Part shown: positions 16,910 to 25,082 of the stretch, piece after piece
Numbering within the stretch: position 1 is the stretch's first letter
Layout of the letters: each line of letters begins with the position of its first letter
Assembly (NCBI GenBank): GCA_905233945.1
Contig: CAJOFY010000018.1
Coordinates: 35,222-99,221 of the forward strand
Length of the DNA: 64,000 nucleotides
Direction: 5' to 3'
DNA from: an uncultured bacterium
GTDB taxonomy: Bacteria > UBP6 > UBA1177
Position numbers and translations under genes: made by a program
Notes under the pieces: model-generated
What the model was told of the DNA's origin: nothing
Database searches by the model: none
The model's input: only the letters and a program-made list of their open reading frames with translations

Positions 16910-18436
16910 GTGATACCGAAAACTACTGCTGATTTTGAAGAAAAGTACATCGGTTCGCTCATAAACGACCGCTACAAAATAATCAAACTCGTGGGAACCG
17001 GCGGCATGGGAAGCGTTTATCTCGCGGAACATGAGATCCTGCGCAAGAAAGTCGCCATAAAAATCCTGCATTACGAGCAGAGCAAGCGCAAGGACACTGT
17101 CGAAAGGTTCAAGCGGGAAGCTATTGCGGCGTCGAATGTCGGACAGGACAACATTGTCGATGTCACCGATTTCGGCTACACCGAAGAGGGAAACGCATAT
17201 TTCGTTATGGAGTATGTCGAAGGACGCTCTCTTGCCGATGTCATGAAGGAACAGCGCGTTCTTCCTCTTGAATTTGCGGTTGCGGTCGCTTCCCAGATTG
17301 CCGTGGCGCTTTATTCTGCACACGGAAAGGGGATAATCCACCGTGATCTGAAGCCCGAAAATATTCTTCTCACGACCAAGGACGGCATTTATCCTTTTGT
17401 GAAAATCGTTGATTTCGGCATTTCGAAGATTCTGCAGGACGATGTCAAGCCTGACGAACGTCTCCGCACGCTCACGAAGTCCGGCGCGATTTTCGGAACG
17501 CCGGAGTATATGTCGCCTGAACAGGCTGCCGGAAACAGCGTGGAACCTGCTTCCGACATCTATTCTTTAGGCGTCATAATGTACGAAATGCTTACCGGAA
17601 GGCTTCCGTTCTTTGATGACAACTACATGAAAATCCTGCATAAGCACCAGTATGAGTTCCCAGAGCTTCCGAGCAATGTAAACCCGGATATCGTGCCTGA
17701 AATGAATTCTGTGATAATGAAATGCCTCGAAAAGAAGCCTTTCAACCGTTACGGCACGATGATGCTTCTTCTCGGCGATCTGAAAAACATCTATCTTAAA
17801 TACAATCTTGAGGAAAAACTTAGCCTTGCGTTTCTTTACAACTCGGGAACGGTGCGGAGCATGAACCCTGCGGCTGAAATGATTTCAAGCCAGGATATAA
17901 TCAGAATGCTCAATTCGTCGCCGGATGAGGAGGTCCGCCATGTTTCGATTGAAAGCAGGAAAGCCGGAACCGTTCTCAAGATACTGGTTGTGGTCATTCT
18001 TCTGGCTGTGGCCGGAATTGCGGCCTACACTTTTGTCAAAAGGCAGAATCCGCCGATGGTTGCTGAAAGGACCGAGCTTTCGAAGTATGACGACAAAAAT
18101 GCCGCGGTAAAAGAGGAACAGCCGAATAAAAAAGAGATCGTAGCAGACAGAAAAGGAGCTGAAACGGTAAAAAAAGCGCCGGTAAACGGCAAGAAAAGCG
18201 TCCCGATGATGAAACTTACGGTAAATTCCAATATTCCCGGCGTCCGCGTTTTCAACAACGAAACCGGAAAAACCATCTGCAAGACTCCGTGCACTAAAAA
18301 GCTCCCGAGAAAAGAGGCCGGGGTTATTATTTTAGGCTTTGAATACGAAGATTATTCAATAAAACCGATGGCTGTCACGCTTGACAAGGATATGACGGTC
18401 AACTTGAACCTTAAACAGGAGGCAGATAATGGCTAA
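16910..18436 (+). CDS. PEGA-domain Ser/Thr protein kinase
   Basis: 508 residues, GTG start at 16910 after GAGAGG. The kinase domain is complete: glycine loop VGTGGMGSVY (28-37), Lys51 in VAIK, HRDLKPEN (144-151), DFG (168-170), GTPEYMSPEQ (196-205). One membrane helix at about 350-372 (ILVVVILLAVAGIAAYTF) separates it from a PEGA-type domain (about 428-505, VNSNIPGVRVFNNETG), which would be periplasmic. It is a transmembrane Hanks-type kinase that may sense envelope state. It lies 27 bases after the lipoprotein gene and overlaps phoH by 8 bases. Confidence 0.94.
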   Translation: MIPKTTADFEEKYIGSLINDRYKIIKLVGTGGMGSVYLAEHEILRKKVAIKILHYEQSKRKDTVERFKREAIAASNVGQDNIVDVTDFGYTEEGNAYFVMEYVEGRSLADVMKEQRVLPLEFAVAVASQIAVALYSAHGKGIIHRDLKPENILLTTKDGIYPFVKIVDFGISKILQDDVKPDERLRTLTKSGAIFGTPEYMSPEQAAGNSVEPASDIYSLGVIMYEMLTGRLPFFDDNYMKILHKHQYEFPELPSNVNPDIVPEMNSVIMKCLEKKPFNRYGTMMLLLGDLKNIYLKYNLEEKLSLAFLYNSGTVRSMNPAAEMISSQDIIRMLNSSPDEEVRHVSIESRKAGTVLKILVVVILLAVAGIAAYTFVKRQNPPMVAERTELSKYDDKNAAVKEEQPNKKEIVADRKGAETVKKAPVNGKKSVPMMKLTVNSNIPGVRVFNNETGKTICKTPCTKKLPRKEAGVIILGFEYEDYSIKPMAVTLDKDMTVNLNLKQEADNG

Positions 18437-19757
18437 AAAAATTTTCGTTCTTGACACGAATGTTCTGATTTCCGACCCTAAGGCGATTTTCAATTTTGAC
18501 GAGCACGATATTGTAATTCCGATTGTTGTTATAGAAGAGCTCGACAAGTTCAAGAAAGATATGAATCAGGTTGGTCTTGCGGCAAGGGCTTTTGCGCGTC
18601 ACATCGAGGAACTCCGCCAGCAGGGCAGTCTTCTTGACGGTGTCCAGCTTCCGAACGGCGGATCAATAAAAATCGACATCACGGGTGAAATTGAGCTTCC
18701 CGGCGCGAAACTTGCATCGGGTTATGCCGACAACGTCATTCTGTGCGCGGCTTACAAAATCACGAAGGACAATCCGGAACGAGAAGTCGTTCTTGTCAGC
18801 AAGGATGTCAATCTCCGCATCAAAGCCGATGTTTACGGCATCAAAGCTGAAAATTACAGAAACGATACTGTCAATTTCAACAAACTTCCGACCGGATACG
18901 AGACTTTGAGTGTCGAAGGGGCTTTCATCGACCGCATTTTCGAGGAAAAAAAGATCCCGCTTTCGACTTTGGAGGATACTCCTTTCGCAACTGCCCTCGC
19001 CAACCAGTTCTTCAAACTCGTGGATCTGGAAGCCGGCGAGCAGCATACGGTGACAGTTAGGATCGATCCTTTCGACAATGCTCTCATTCCACTCAAGCGT
19101 TTCAAGGATGTCTGGGGGCTCAAGGCGAGAAATTTCGCTCAGGGACTCGCTTTAGATCTGCTGATGGACGACAGGGTCAAACTTGTGAGCCTTATCGGAA
19201 CTGCCGGAACGGGAAAAACTCTTCTCGCAATCGCCAGCGGTCTGCAGAAGTGCATAGAGGAGGGGAGATATACGAAAATGCTTGTCGCAAGACCTATTTA
19301 TCCGATGGGAAAGGACATCGGTTTCCTTCCGGGAACGATTGACGAGAAGCTGAAACCGTGGATGCAGCCCGTTTTTGATAATCTTGAATATCTTCTTGCC
19401 GGTCACGACATGGGAAGCATGGGAAAAATGAACGAACTTCTGGCGAGCAAGGTTATTGAAGTCGAGGCTTTGACCTACATCCGCGGAAGAAGCATTCCCG
19501 AGCAGTTCATCATTGTCGACGAGGCGCAGAATCTGACTCCGCACGAAGTCAAGACGATCGTTTCCCGAGTCGGCGAAAACACGAAAATGGTTCTCACGGG
19601 AGATCCTTTCCAGATCGACAATCCGTACATGAACGAGTCGAACAACGGTCTGAGCTATATTGTCGACCGTTTCAAAGACCTTGCCATTGCGGGTCATATA
19701 ACTCTTGAAAAAGGCGAGCGTTCTGCTTTGGCTAACGCTGCAGCGGAGCTTTTGTAG
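18429..19757 (+). CDS. PIN-PhoH fusion ATPase
   Basis: 442 residues. The N-terminal PIN nuclease domain (1 to about 140) starts FVLDTNVL with the metal-binding Asp9; further acidic positions are at EELDKF and GYADNVILCAA. The C-terminal PhoH ATPase has Walker A GTAGTGKT (about 257-264), ARPIYPMGKDIGFLPG, Walker B FIIVDEAQNL (about 361-370) and GDPFQID. This is the PhoH2/YlaK-type architecture, with RNA cleavage and unwinding reported for actinobacterial members. The start overlaps the kinase gene by 8 bases, behind GGAGG, suggesting coupling. Cytoplasmic. Confidence 0.94.
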   Translation: MAKKIFVLDTNVLISDPKAIFNFDEHDIVIPIVVIEELDKFKKDMNQVGLAARAFARHIEELRQQGSLLDGVQLPNGGSIKIDITGEIELPGAKLASGYADNVILCAAYKITKDNPEREVVLVSKDVNLRIKADVYGIKAENYRNDTVNFNKLPTGYETLSVEGAFIDRIFEEKKIPLSTLEDTPFATALANQFFKLVDLEAGEQHTVTVRIDPFDNALIPLKRFKDVWGLKARNFAQGLALDLLMDDRVKLVSLIGTAGTGKTLLAIASGLQKCIEEGRYTKMLVARPIYPMGKDIGFLPGTIDEKLKPWMQPVFDNLEYLLAGHDMGSMGKMNELLASKVIEVEALTYIRGRSIPEQFIIVDEAQNLTPHEVKTIVSRVGENTKMVLTGDPFQIDNPYMNESNNGLSYIVDRFKDLAIAGHITLEKGERSALANAAAELL

Positions 19758-19761
19758 ACTT

Positions 19762-20514
19762 ATGAAAATCGTAGTTCTAGGCGATGTCCACTCCAATCTT
19801 CCCGCTCTCGAAGCGGTTATGAAAGAGATCAGAGAGAATATCAGACCTGATGTGATTTTTTTTGCAGGAGATGCTGTCGGTTACGGTCCGTGGCCAGGCG
19901 AAACTATTGATATTCTTAAAGAAAACGTTAATTTCGGCGTTCTTGGGAACCACGATGCAGGAATCGTCGGAAAAACGGATATCAATGACTACTACGATGC
20001 TGTGAGGTATGTTATAAACTGGACGACGGACGTGCTCACAAACGAGCAGTTCGCGTTTCTGGACCGCCTGAAATACATTCATGCCGATGAAGCAACGCAC
20101 TGCCTTCTTTCGCACGGATCGCCGCGAATGCCCGAAAGATATGACTACATTTTCAGCTGCAAAGGGGTGAACCGTCTTTATGATGTCGCGCCGTTTCTTC
20201 AGAGGGTGAATTTTGTCGGGCACAGTCACTACACCAATCTTTTTCTGCTGACGGGCAACAATCAGTCGGTCGAGCTCAATATTTCAAGCGGCGAAGTCGA
20301 TATTTCGACGCTGCCGAACCCCGTTGTCTGCGTCTGCGGTTCGGTCGGGCAGCCGCGCGACGGAGATCCGAGATCGAGTTTCGTTTCATACGACACTGAT
20401 AAAAAAATTCTTAAATATCACAGGGTCGAATACAATTTTGAGCTGACAATCAGCAAAATCAAATCACTTCGTCTTCCGGCCTCGTTCGGGGAGAGGCTCA
20501 GAAATGGCTGCTGA
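19762..20514 (+). CDS. Calcineurin-like metallophosphoesterase
   Basis: 250 residues from ATG 19762, 4 bases after the phoH stop. Metal-site motifs are in order: GDVHSN (8-13), FAGDAVGYGP, GNHD in VLGNHDAGIVG, SHGSP and GHSHYTN, matching YfcE-like phosphoesterases. VGSVGQPRDGDPRSSFVSYD near the C-terminus is characteristic of the subgroup with a closing beta-sandwich. Substrates of this group include phosphodiesters and phosphoproteins; which applies here cannot be said. It overlaps lipB by 11 bases. Confidence 0.9.
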   Translation: MKIVVLGDVHSNLPALEAVMKEIRENIRPDVIFFAGDAVGYGPWPGETIDILKENVNFGVLGNHDAGIVGKTDINDYYDAVRYVINWTTDVLTNEQFAFLDRLKYIHADEATHCLLSHGSPRMPERYDYIFSCKGVNRLYDVAPFLQRVNFVGHSHYTNLFLLTGNNQSVELNISSGEVDISTLPNPVVCVCGSVGQPRDGDPRSSFVSYDTDKKILKYHRVEYNFELTISKIKSLRLPASFGERLRNGC

Positions 20515-21127
20515 CATTCCTTTCCGGATTTTTGAAAAGCCTTGCGATTACGGAGAAATGCTTGAATTCCAGGAAAATCTGCGCAGCGATGTGATTTTCA
20601 GAAAAAGCGAAGGCAAAGTCCTTCTTCTTGAGCATAATCCGGTCTATACTTCCGGTCTTCGCGGCAAAGAAGATGATTTCATAAAACCGGTCGGAAACAT
20701 TCCGGTTTTTAATGTGCGCAGGGGCGGCGAGCTCACTTTCCACGGGCCCGGGCAGCTTGTGATTTATCCTGTAATCGACTTCAGAAACTACGGTTTTGCC
20801 TCGATAAAAGAGTTCGTTCTTTTCTTCGCAAACTCGATAAAAAGCGTTCTGAGTGGTTTCTGCGGTGTAAAAAACCTTGAGTGGCACGATGAGAAGGCTG
20901 GACTCTGGGTCGAAGACCGCAAAATCGCGTTTACTGGAATGCACTTCAAGAAATTTGTCCCGATTCACGGGTTTTCTGTAAATATTTCCAATGATTTATC
21001 CTATTTCTCGAAAATTGTTCCCTGCGGAATGCCGAATTGTATAATCACTTCCGTGAAAAAAGAGACAGGTGAAATTTTTTCAGTTAAGGATGTAGCTGAA
21101 AAAATTGCCGAAACGATAAATTTGTAG
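20504..21127 (+). CDS. lipB: Lipoate-protein ligase B, octanoyltransferase
   Basis: 207 residues. LipB moves octanoyl groups from acyl carrier protein to lipoyl domains, the first step of lipoate synthesis. Family motifs: RRGGELTFHGPGQLVIYPVI (about 67-86), EWHDEKAGLWVEDRKIAFTG with the conserved Lys, HGFSVNISNDLSYF, and the catalytic cysteine region VPCGMPNC. It overlaps the phosphoesterase gene by 11 bases. Its stop codon TAG at 21125-21127 lies inside a GTAGAGACG palindromic repeat, so that element supplies the end of the reading frame. lipA is not in the window. Confidence 0.94.
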   Translation: MAADIPFRIFEKPCDYGEMLEFQENLRSDVIFRKSEGKVLLLEHNPVYTSGLRGKEDDFIKPVGNIPVFNVRRGGELTFHGPGQLVIYPVIDFRNYGFASIKEFVLFFANSIKSVLSGFCGVKNLEWHDEKAGLWVEDRKIAFTGMHFKKFVPIHGFSVNISNDLSYFSKIVPCGMPNCIITSVKKETGEIFSVKDVAEKIAETINL

Positions 21128-21148
21128 AGACGCGACCTGACACGTCTC
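21124..21148. repeat. GAGACG palindromic repeat, copy 1
   Basis: GTAGAGACGCGACCTGACAC followed by GTCTC: inverted halves GAGACG and CGTCTC around a short centre. It shares AAATTTGTAGAGACG with the copy at 24933 and supplies the lipB stop codon. Confidence 0.75.
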
Positions 21149-21168
21149 AAAAAAATAGGGAGGTTTCC

Positions 21169-24100
21169 ATGAGAAGGTTTTTGAGCTTGGTTCTTGTTTT
21201 TGCCGCGTTGTTAGCTGTTTCGTGCAGCGGCAAGAAGAAATCGCATGATGAGAACGCGTACGTGGAACAAGTGTCGAAAGAGATTTCTGCCTTGGCAGGC
21301 GGAACGGTCGAAAGTTCCGACGGAAAGACTTCGGTCGAGATTCCGGGCGGCGCGCTTGACAGTGATACTGTGATCACAATGACGATTTACGATGCCGAAG
21401 GTTATGCGGGAACTGAAGAAATTGATACTGTGAGCAAAGTTGTCGAGTTCGAGCCGAGCGGCATAATTTTCAAAAAACCGGTCATAATTTCGATGCCAAG
21501 CCTCAAGGATACCGGAAACAGGATAATTGCTGCGGCAGTTTTACATGAAAAAGAGGGAAAATGGAGCTACAGCGAAACAGGCGCAGCAGTAAAAATAGCC
21601 GGACGTACCGAAACGGGCGATCCGATAATGACAAGCGCTTCCGGCGATCCGATCATTCTGAATGCATCTGGAGATCCTGTAATGACGATCGCTTCCGGCG
21701 ATCCCATCATGCTGAGTGCATCCGGTGATCCGATAATGGTTACAGCTTCCGGTGATCCGATAATGAACTCGGCTTCCGGTGATCCGATAATGATGACGAC
21801 AGGCCATTTCTCATCCTACACCTTCCTCGCTCTTGATTCGTCAGAAGCTGTCAAACCTGATAATGAACCTGCTGATGACACAGACACATCGGATACCGAA
21901 ATGCCGGATATCAATGATAACGATGAGATAGGCGAAACAGATGATGACGGACCGGTTGACGACGCAGACACGTCTGATGACGATATAACGGATGACGATA
22001 CAACGGATAACGATACAACAGTCATCGATGATGACGATGAAATTGAGGATATTGATGATCCTGACAACGAACCGGAAGAGGATGACGAACCGGCAGATGA
22101 CACCGATACGGTAATTCCGGAGCCAGAACCGCAGTATTCCAATGTTCTCTGCACGAATATGACGATCTGCACGAACGATAAAGGTGAGCAGATTGTCTGC
22201 CAGGCGGAAGATACGGATTTTTACGGTCAGGATGCGCAGTATGCGGTAAGAAAATCGTGTGTGCCGCATCGCTCCTTTGCAAAAGTCCCGAAACCTGAGA
22301 TCATTGAAAACGATTTTGTAGAGGTCAAGGACGATTTCACCGGCCTTACATGGCTTTTCACCGGAGCAAAAGGAGCTTACGAAGACCTTAAAAACGGCTG
22401 CGACATCTCTTACGGCGGAAAAGAGGACTGGAGACTGCCGACTCCTAAAGAATTTTTCACGCTTTCTCACAACGAGATGCTTTTCCGCGGTATCGCGGCA
22501 GTTGATCCGTTTTATTTCGGAAAGATCGTTGAAAGCGGCGAAGACAGCGGCTATTTCGGAATTTACGCATGGAGCTCGATCGAAGGTTATCTTTATTCGT
22601 TTGAAAACGGAGGGCTCCTGCCTCTGGAATACTATGCGAATAACTCATCTTATTTCACTGACGGTCTTCTTGCCTGCGTAAGCGGCAAGGAATACGGAAA
22701 AGTCAAGGCGGCGAACTATGTTCCTGTTGCTGAAAGCGAAGGAAAGGTGATCCTTGATGCCGGAACAAATCTTTACTGGCAGAAAGATTCTGCCCTGATC
22801 AACTCATGGAAAGAGGCTCTTTCATACTGCGAAAACCTTGAATATGCAGGGTATGACGACTGGAGACTTCCCAACAAAAACGAGCTTCTGAGCCTTATCG
22901 ACTATTCAAAAGCAGGCACGGAAGCGGAAGTTTTTTCATCGTTTCCCGGCATGACACCTGACATTTTCTGGAGTTCGACAGGTTCGAACCACGGAGCGTG
23001 GGTCGCATATATGAACGACGGAACTTTAAATGTAAGCGGAGGAGAAGGCGGAGGTGTTGTCGTCGTCGATAACGCCTATACGAGGAGCATCAAAAGAGAC
23101 GAGATCGAAGATGGAGAAGAGGAATACGAGCCTCGACCGGCAGTGCGCTGCGTAAGAAGTCTTCTTGATGAGAAAACTGATATCCCGGCATGCGGCGAAA
23201 CAGGCATCGCGCCCTGCAAAGACGCAAACGGAACAGTCTGGTCATCAGTCATATATCCTAAATTTTTTGCCGGTTTCGACAAAGAGCTGATCCATGAAAG
23301 CGGAGGCGGAGGTTGCGGAGGCGAATGCAGAGGCTCTGACAAATCGGTAAGTTCTCTCTATTCTTATTCTATAATTGATGTGTGCCGTGATCTTTACGAA
23401 AGCGGCTCGCACAAGTGGAGACTTCCGACGATAGACGAGATCCGCTCGCTTGTTACGACCGATAAAATCAAAACCGGCGGAAGCTGCGGTGTTACGGCAG
23501 CATGTTCTGAAGAATCCTGTTTCAGTGAAGATGACTGCACCGGCGACGATTCCTCGGAAACAATTCTTTTTGATTACGGATTTATGCTTTCAGGAACAAC
23601 GTACTTTGACGATGGTGAAATCAGTATTCTTGAATTTTGGGGTGTGAGCGTAGAGGAGGGCGCACTTGCGGCTATTTCCGGAGAGATCCCCCTTTCGGAA
23701 CTTGCCCAGAGGTGTGTTCTCGACGAAACTCTCGACTATAAGGAAACGCCGTATCTTGATCCTGAAACTGGACTTCTCTGGTCCGATATTTCATCAGATT
23801 ATTTGTATTTCGAAGAAGCGGAAGACTACTGTTCCAGTCTTATGGAAGGGACGGATCGCTACTGGAGACTTCCGACTGTGGATGAACTCCTGACGCTTGT
23901 TGTAAACTGCAGCGAAGATGAGGCTCCGTGCCCGATGGATCTGAACGGAAAATACTCCGTTTTCCGCGATAACGAAGGTTTATGGTCGTCAGAAGAGGTC
24001 GGAAACGATCATTACATTGTCTATTTTGAAGATGCCTCAGTTTGGAAGGGGCATTATGGTTCATACACCCGCTGCGTTTCCGACGGGCCGAACCCGTGCA

Positions 24101-24912
24101 ACAACGATCCGTGTGCAGCTGATCCGCTCGCGACCGGATGTTTCCCTGATTCTTCCGAGGTATATCACTGCGGATGCGTGGAAAATTACACCTGGGACGG
24201 CGGAGAAAAGGTATGCAAGGCAAGTACCAAAACCGAGAACTGCAACGCTGAACTGCCGGAAAATGCGGAGTGGTGGAGTGCAAGCATAACCCAGACATGG
24301 AGTGGAAACGCGTGGCTGCCTGAAATAACAGGCGAAGCAATTTACAGCTACGAAGAGGTCGAAAACGAATGCCGCTTCAAATGCAGTGAGGGCTATTTCT
24401 GGGAAAGCGAAAAATGTCTCCCGGAATGCGGTTCCGGCAACAAATTCCCGTGCATAGATACTGAAACCATGCTGATATGGTCTTCGCGGTCGGATGAAGA
24501 AATTGGGATGGAAGATAACGCTGCCGCTTCCCATTGCGAAGGCATCGACGAAGGCGGATTTACCGACTGGAGACTGCCGACCATCGATGAACTGAGAACG
24601 CTGATACAAAACTGCGCCGGCTCACAGGCAGACGGAGAATGTGCGATATCTGATCTGGAGGATCATTTGTCCGATGTTGACTATATTGCTGGTGATTGTG
24701 CCTGCGAAGACATAGAGAACAACGAGGGTCATTACAGCAAATTAGGTGATGATGACACCGTTTCCCTCTGGTCTTCCTCTGCTCGGTCTGACAAAACATA
24801 CTATTATTGGCTTGTAGATTTTATCTCCGGGAGTTTGTACTCCAAAGATGAGGAGAGCCCCTACTATGTCCGCTGTGTTAGGAAGGAACAGCATATTTTA
24901 CCGTCGAATTAG
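21169..24912 (+). CDS. Giant modular lipoprotein: ZU5-like, ASGDPIM repeats, five DUF1566-type modules
   Basis: 1247 residues, ATG after GGGAGG. Lipobox LAVSC, Cys19. Residues about 40-125 look like a ZU5-type beta domain (VEIPGGALDSDTVITMTIYD, VVEFEPSGIIFKKPV). Residues about 148-212 are seven tandem nonapeptides with core ASGDPIM, then an Asp/Thr-rich linker (about 225-320). A C-x-C module with FYGQDAQYA (about 325-385) leads into five DUF1566/Lcl-type modules, each with an aromatic-Trp strand and a WRLPT/WRLPN motif followed by EL-x-TL/SL (around residues 425, 565, 750, 905 and 1130). An EGF-like Cys region lies near 985-1090. All features indicate an exported cell-surface protein; binding or adhesion is plausible, function unproven. 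A shorter paralogue follows. Confidence 0.85.
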   Translation: MRRFLSLVLVFAALLAVSCSGKKKSHDENAYVEQVSKEISALAGGTVESSDGKTSVEIPGGALDSDTVITMTIYDAEGYAGTEEIDTVSKVVEFEPSGIIFKKPVIISMPSLKDTGNRIIAAAVLHEKEGKWSYSETGAAVKIAGRTETGDPIMTSASGDPIILNASGDPVMTIASGDPIMLSASGDPIMVTASGDPIMNSASGDPIMMTTGHFSSYTFLALDSSEAVKPDNEPADDTDTSDTEMPDINDNDEIGETDDDGPVDDADTSDDDITDDDTTDNDTTVIDDDDEIEDIDDPDNEPEEDDEPADDTDTVIPEPEPQYSNVLCTNMTICTNDKGEQIVCQAEDTDFYGQDAQYAVRKSCVPHRSFAKVPKPEIIENDFVEVKDDFTGLTWLFTGAKGAYEDLKNGCDISYGGKEDWRLPTPKEFFTLSHNEMLFRGIAAVDPFYFGKIVESGEDSGYFGIYAWSSIEGYLYSFENGGLLPLEYYANNSSYFTDGLLACVSGKEYGKVKAANYVPVAESEGKVILDAGTNLYWQKDSALINSWKEALSYCENLEYAGYDDWRLPNKNELLSLIDYSKAGTEAEVFSSFPGMTPDIFWSSTGSNHGAWVAYMNDGTLNVSGGEGGGVVVVDNAYTRSIKRDEIEDGEEEYEPRPAVRCVRSLLDEKTDIPACGETGIAPCKDANGTVWSSVIYPKFFAGFDKELIHESGGGGCGGECRGSDKSVSSLYSYSIIDVCRDLYESGSHKWRLPTIDEIRSLVTTDKIKTGGSCGVTAACSEESCFSEDDCTGDDSSETILFDYGFMLSGTTYFDDGEISILEFWGVSVEEGALAAISGEIPLSELAQRCVLDETLDYKETPYLDPETGLLWSDISSDYLYFEEAEDYCSSLMEGTDRYWRLPTVDELLTLVVNCSEDEAPCPMDLNGKYSVFRDNEGLWSSEEVGNDHYIVYFEDASVWKGHYGSYTRCVSDGPNPCNNDPCAADPLATGCFPDSSEVYHCGCVENYTWDGGEKVCKASTKTENCNAELPENAEWWSASITQTWSGNAWLPEITGEAIYSYEEVENECRFKCSEGYFWESEKCLPECGSGNKFPCIDTETMLIWSSRSDEEIGMEDNAAASHCEGIDEGGFTDWRLPTIDELRTLIQNCAGSQADGECAISDLEDHLSDVDYIAGDCACEDIENNEGHYSKLGDDDTVSLWSSSARSDKTYYYWLVDFISGSLYSKDEESPYYVRCVRKEQHILPSN

Positions 24913-24932
24913 CAGGGAGTTTAGGTAAATTT

Positions 24933-24957
24933 GTAGAGACGTGACCTGACACGTCTC
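24933..24957. repeat. GAGACG palindromic repeat, copy 2
   Basis: GTAGAGACGTGACCTGACAC followed by GTCTC, differing from copy 1 at one base. The leading AAATTT is also shared. Confidence 0.75.
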
Positions 24958-24965
24958 GGTTTATT

Positions 24966-25061
24966 CCCCCGCTAAGTTAGAGGGGGTGCCGCGGAAGCGG
25001 CGGGGGCGTGTGTGACACACTCCACAGTCAGTAAACTGACAGCTCCCCTAATTAGGGGAGC
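24966..25061. repeat. Composite element of five consecutive hairpins
   Basis: Five adjacent inverted repeats: 24966-24986 (CCCCC-x2-CTAA / TTAG-x2-GGGGG), 24988-25001 (GCCGC-GGAA-GCGGC), 25008-25020 (GTGTG-TGA-CACAC), 25027-25040 (GTCAG-TAAA-CTGAC) and the perfect palindrome 25042-25061 (GCTCCCCTAATTAGGGGAGC). No reading frame is apparent. It resembles REP or miniature mobile elements seen dispersed in bacterial genomes and lies between two paralogous lipoprotein genes. Confidence 0.75.
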
Positions 25062-25082
25062 AGAATATAAGGGAGGGTTTTC

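Noticed and set aside
21613..21810. CRISPR-like array
   Set aside because: The 27-base period is continuous, has no unique spacers, and encodes the ASGDPIM nonapeptides in a long open frame.
24966..25061. Simple Rho-independent terminator for the 1247-residue lipoprotein gene
   Set aside because: No T run follows any of the five hairpins in either direction near their ends.
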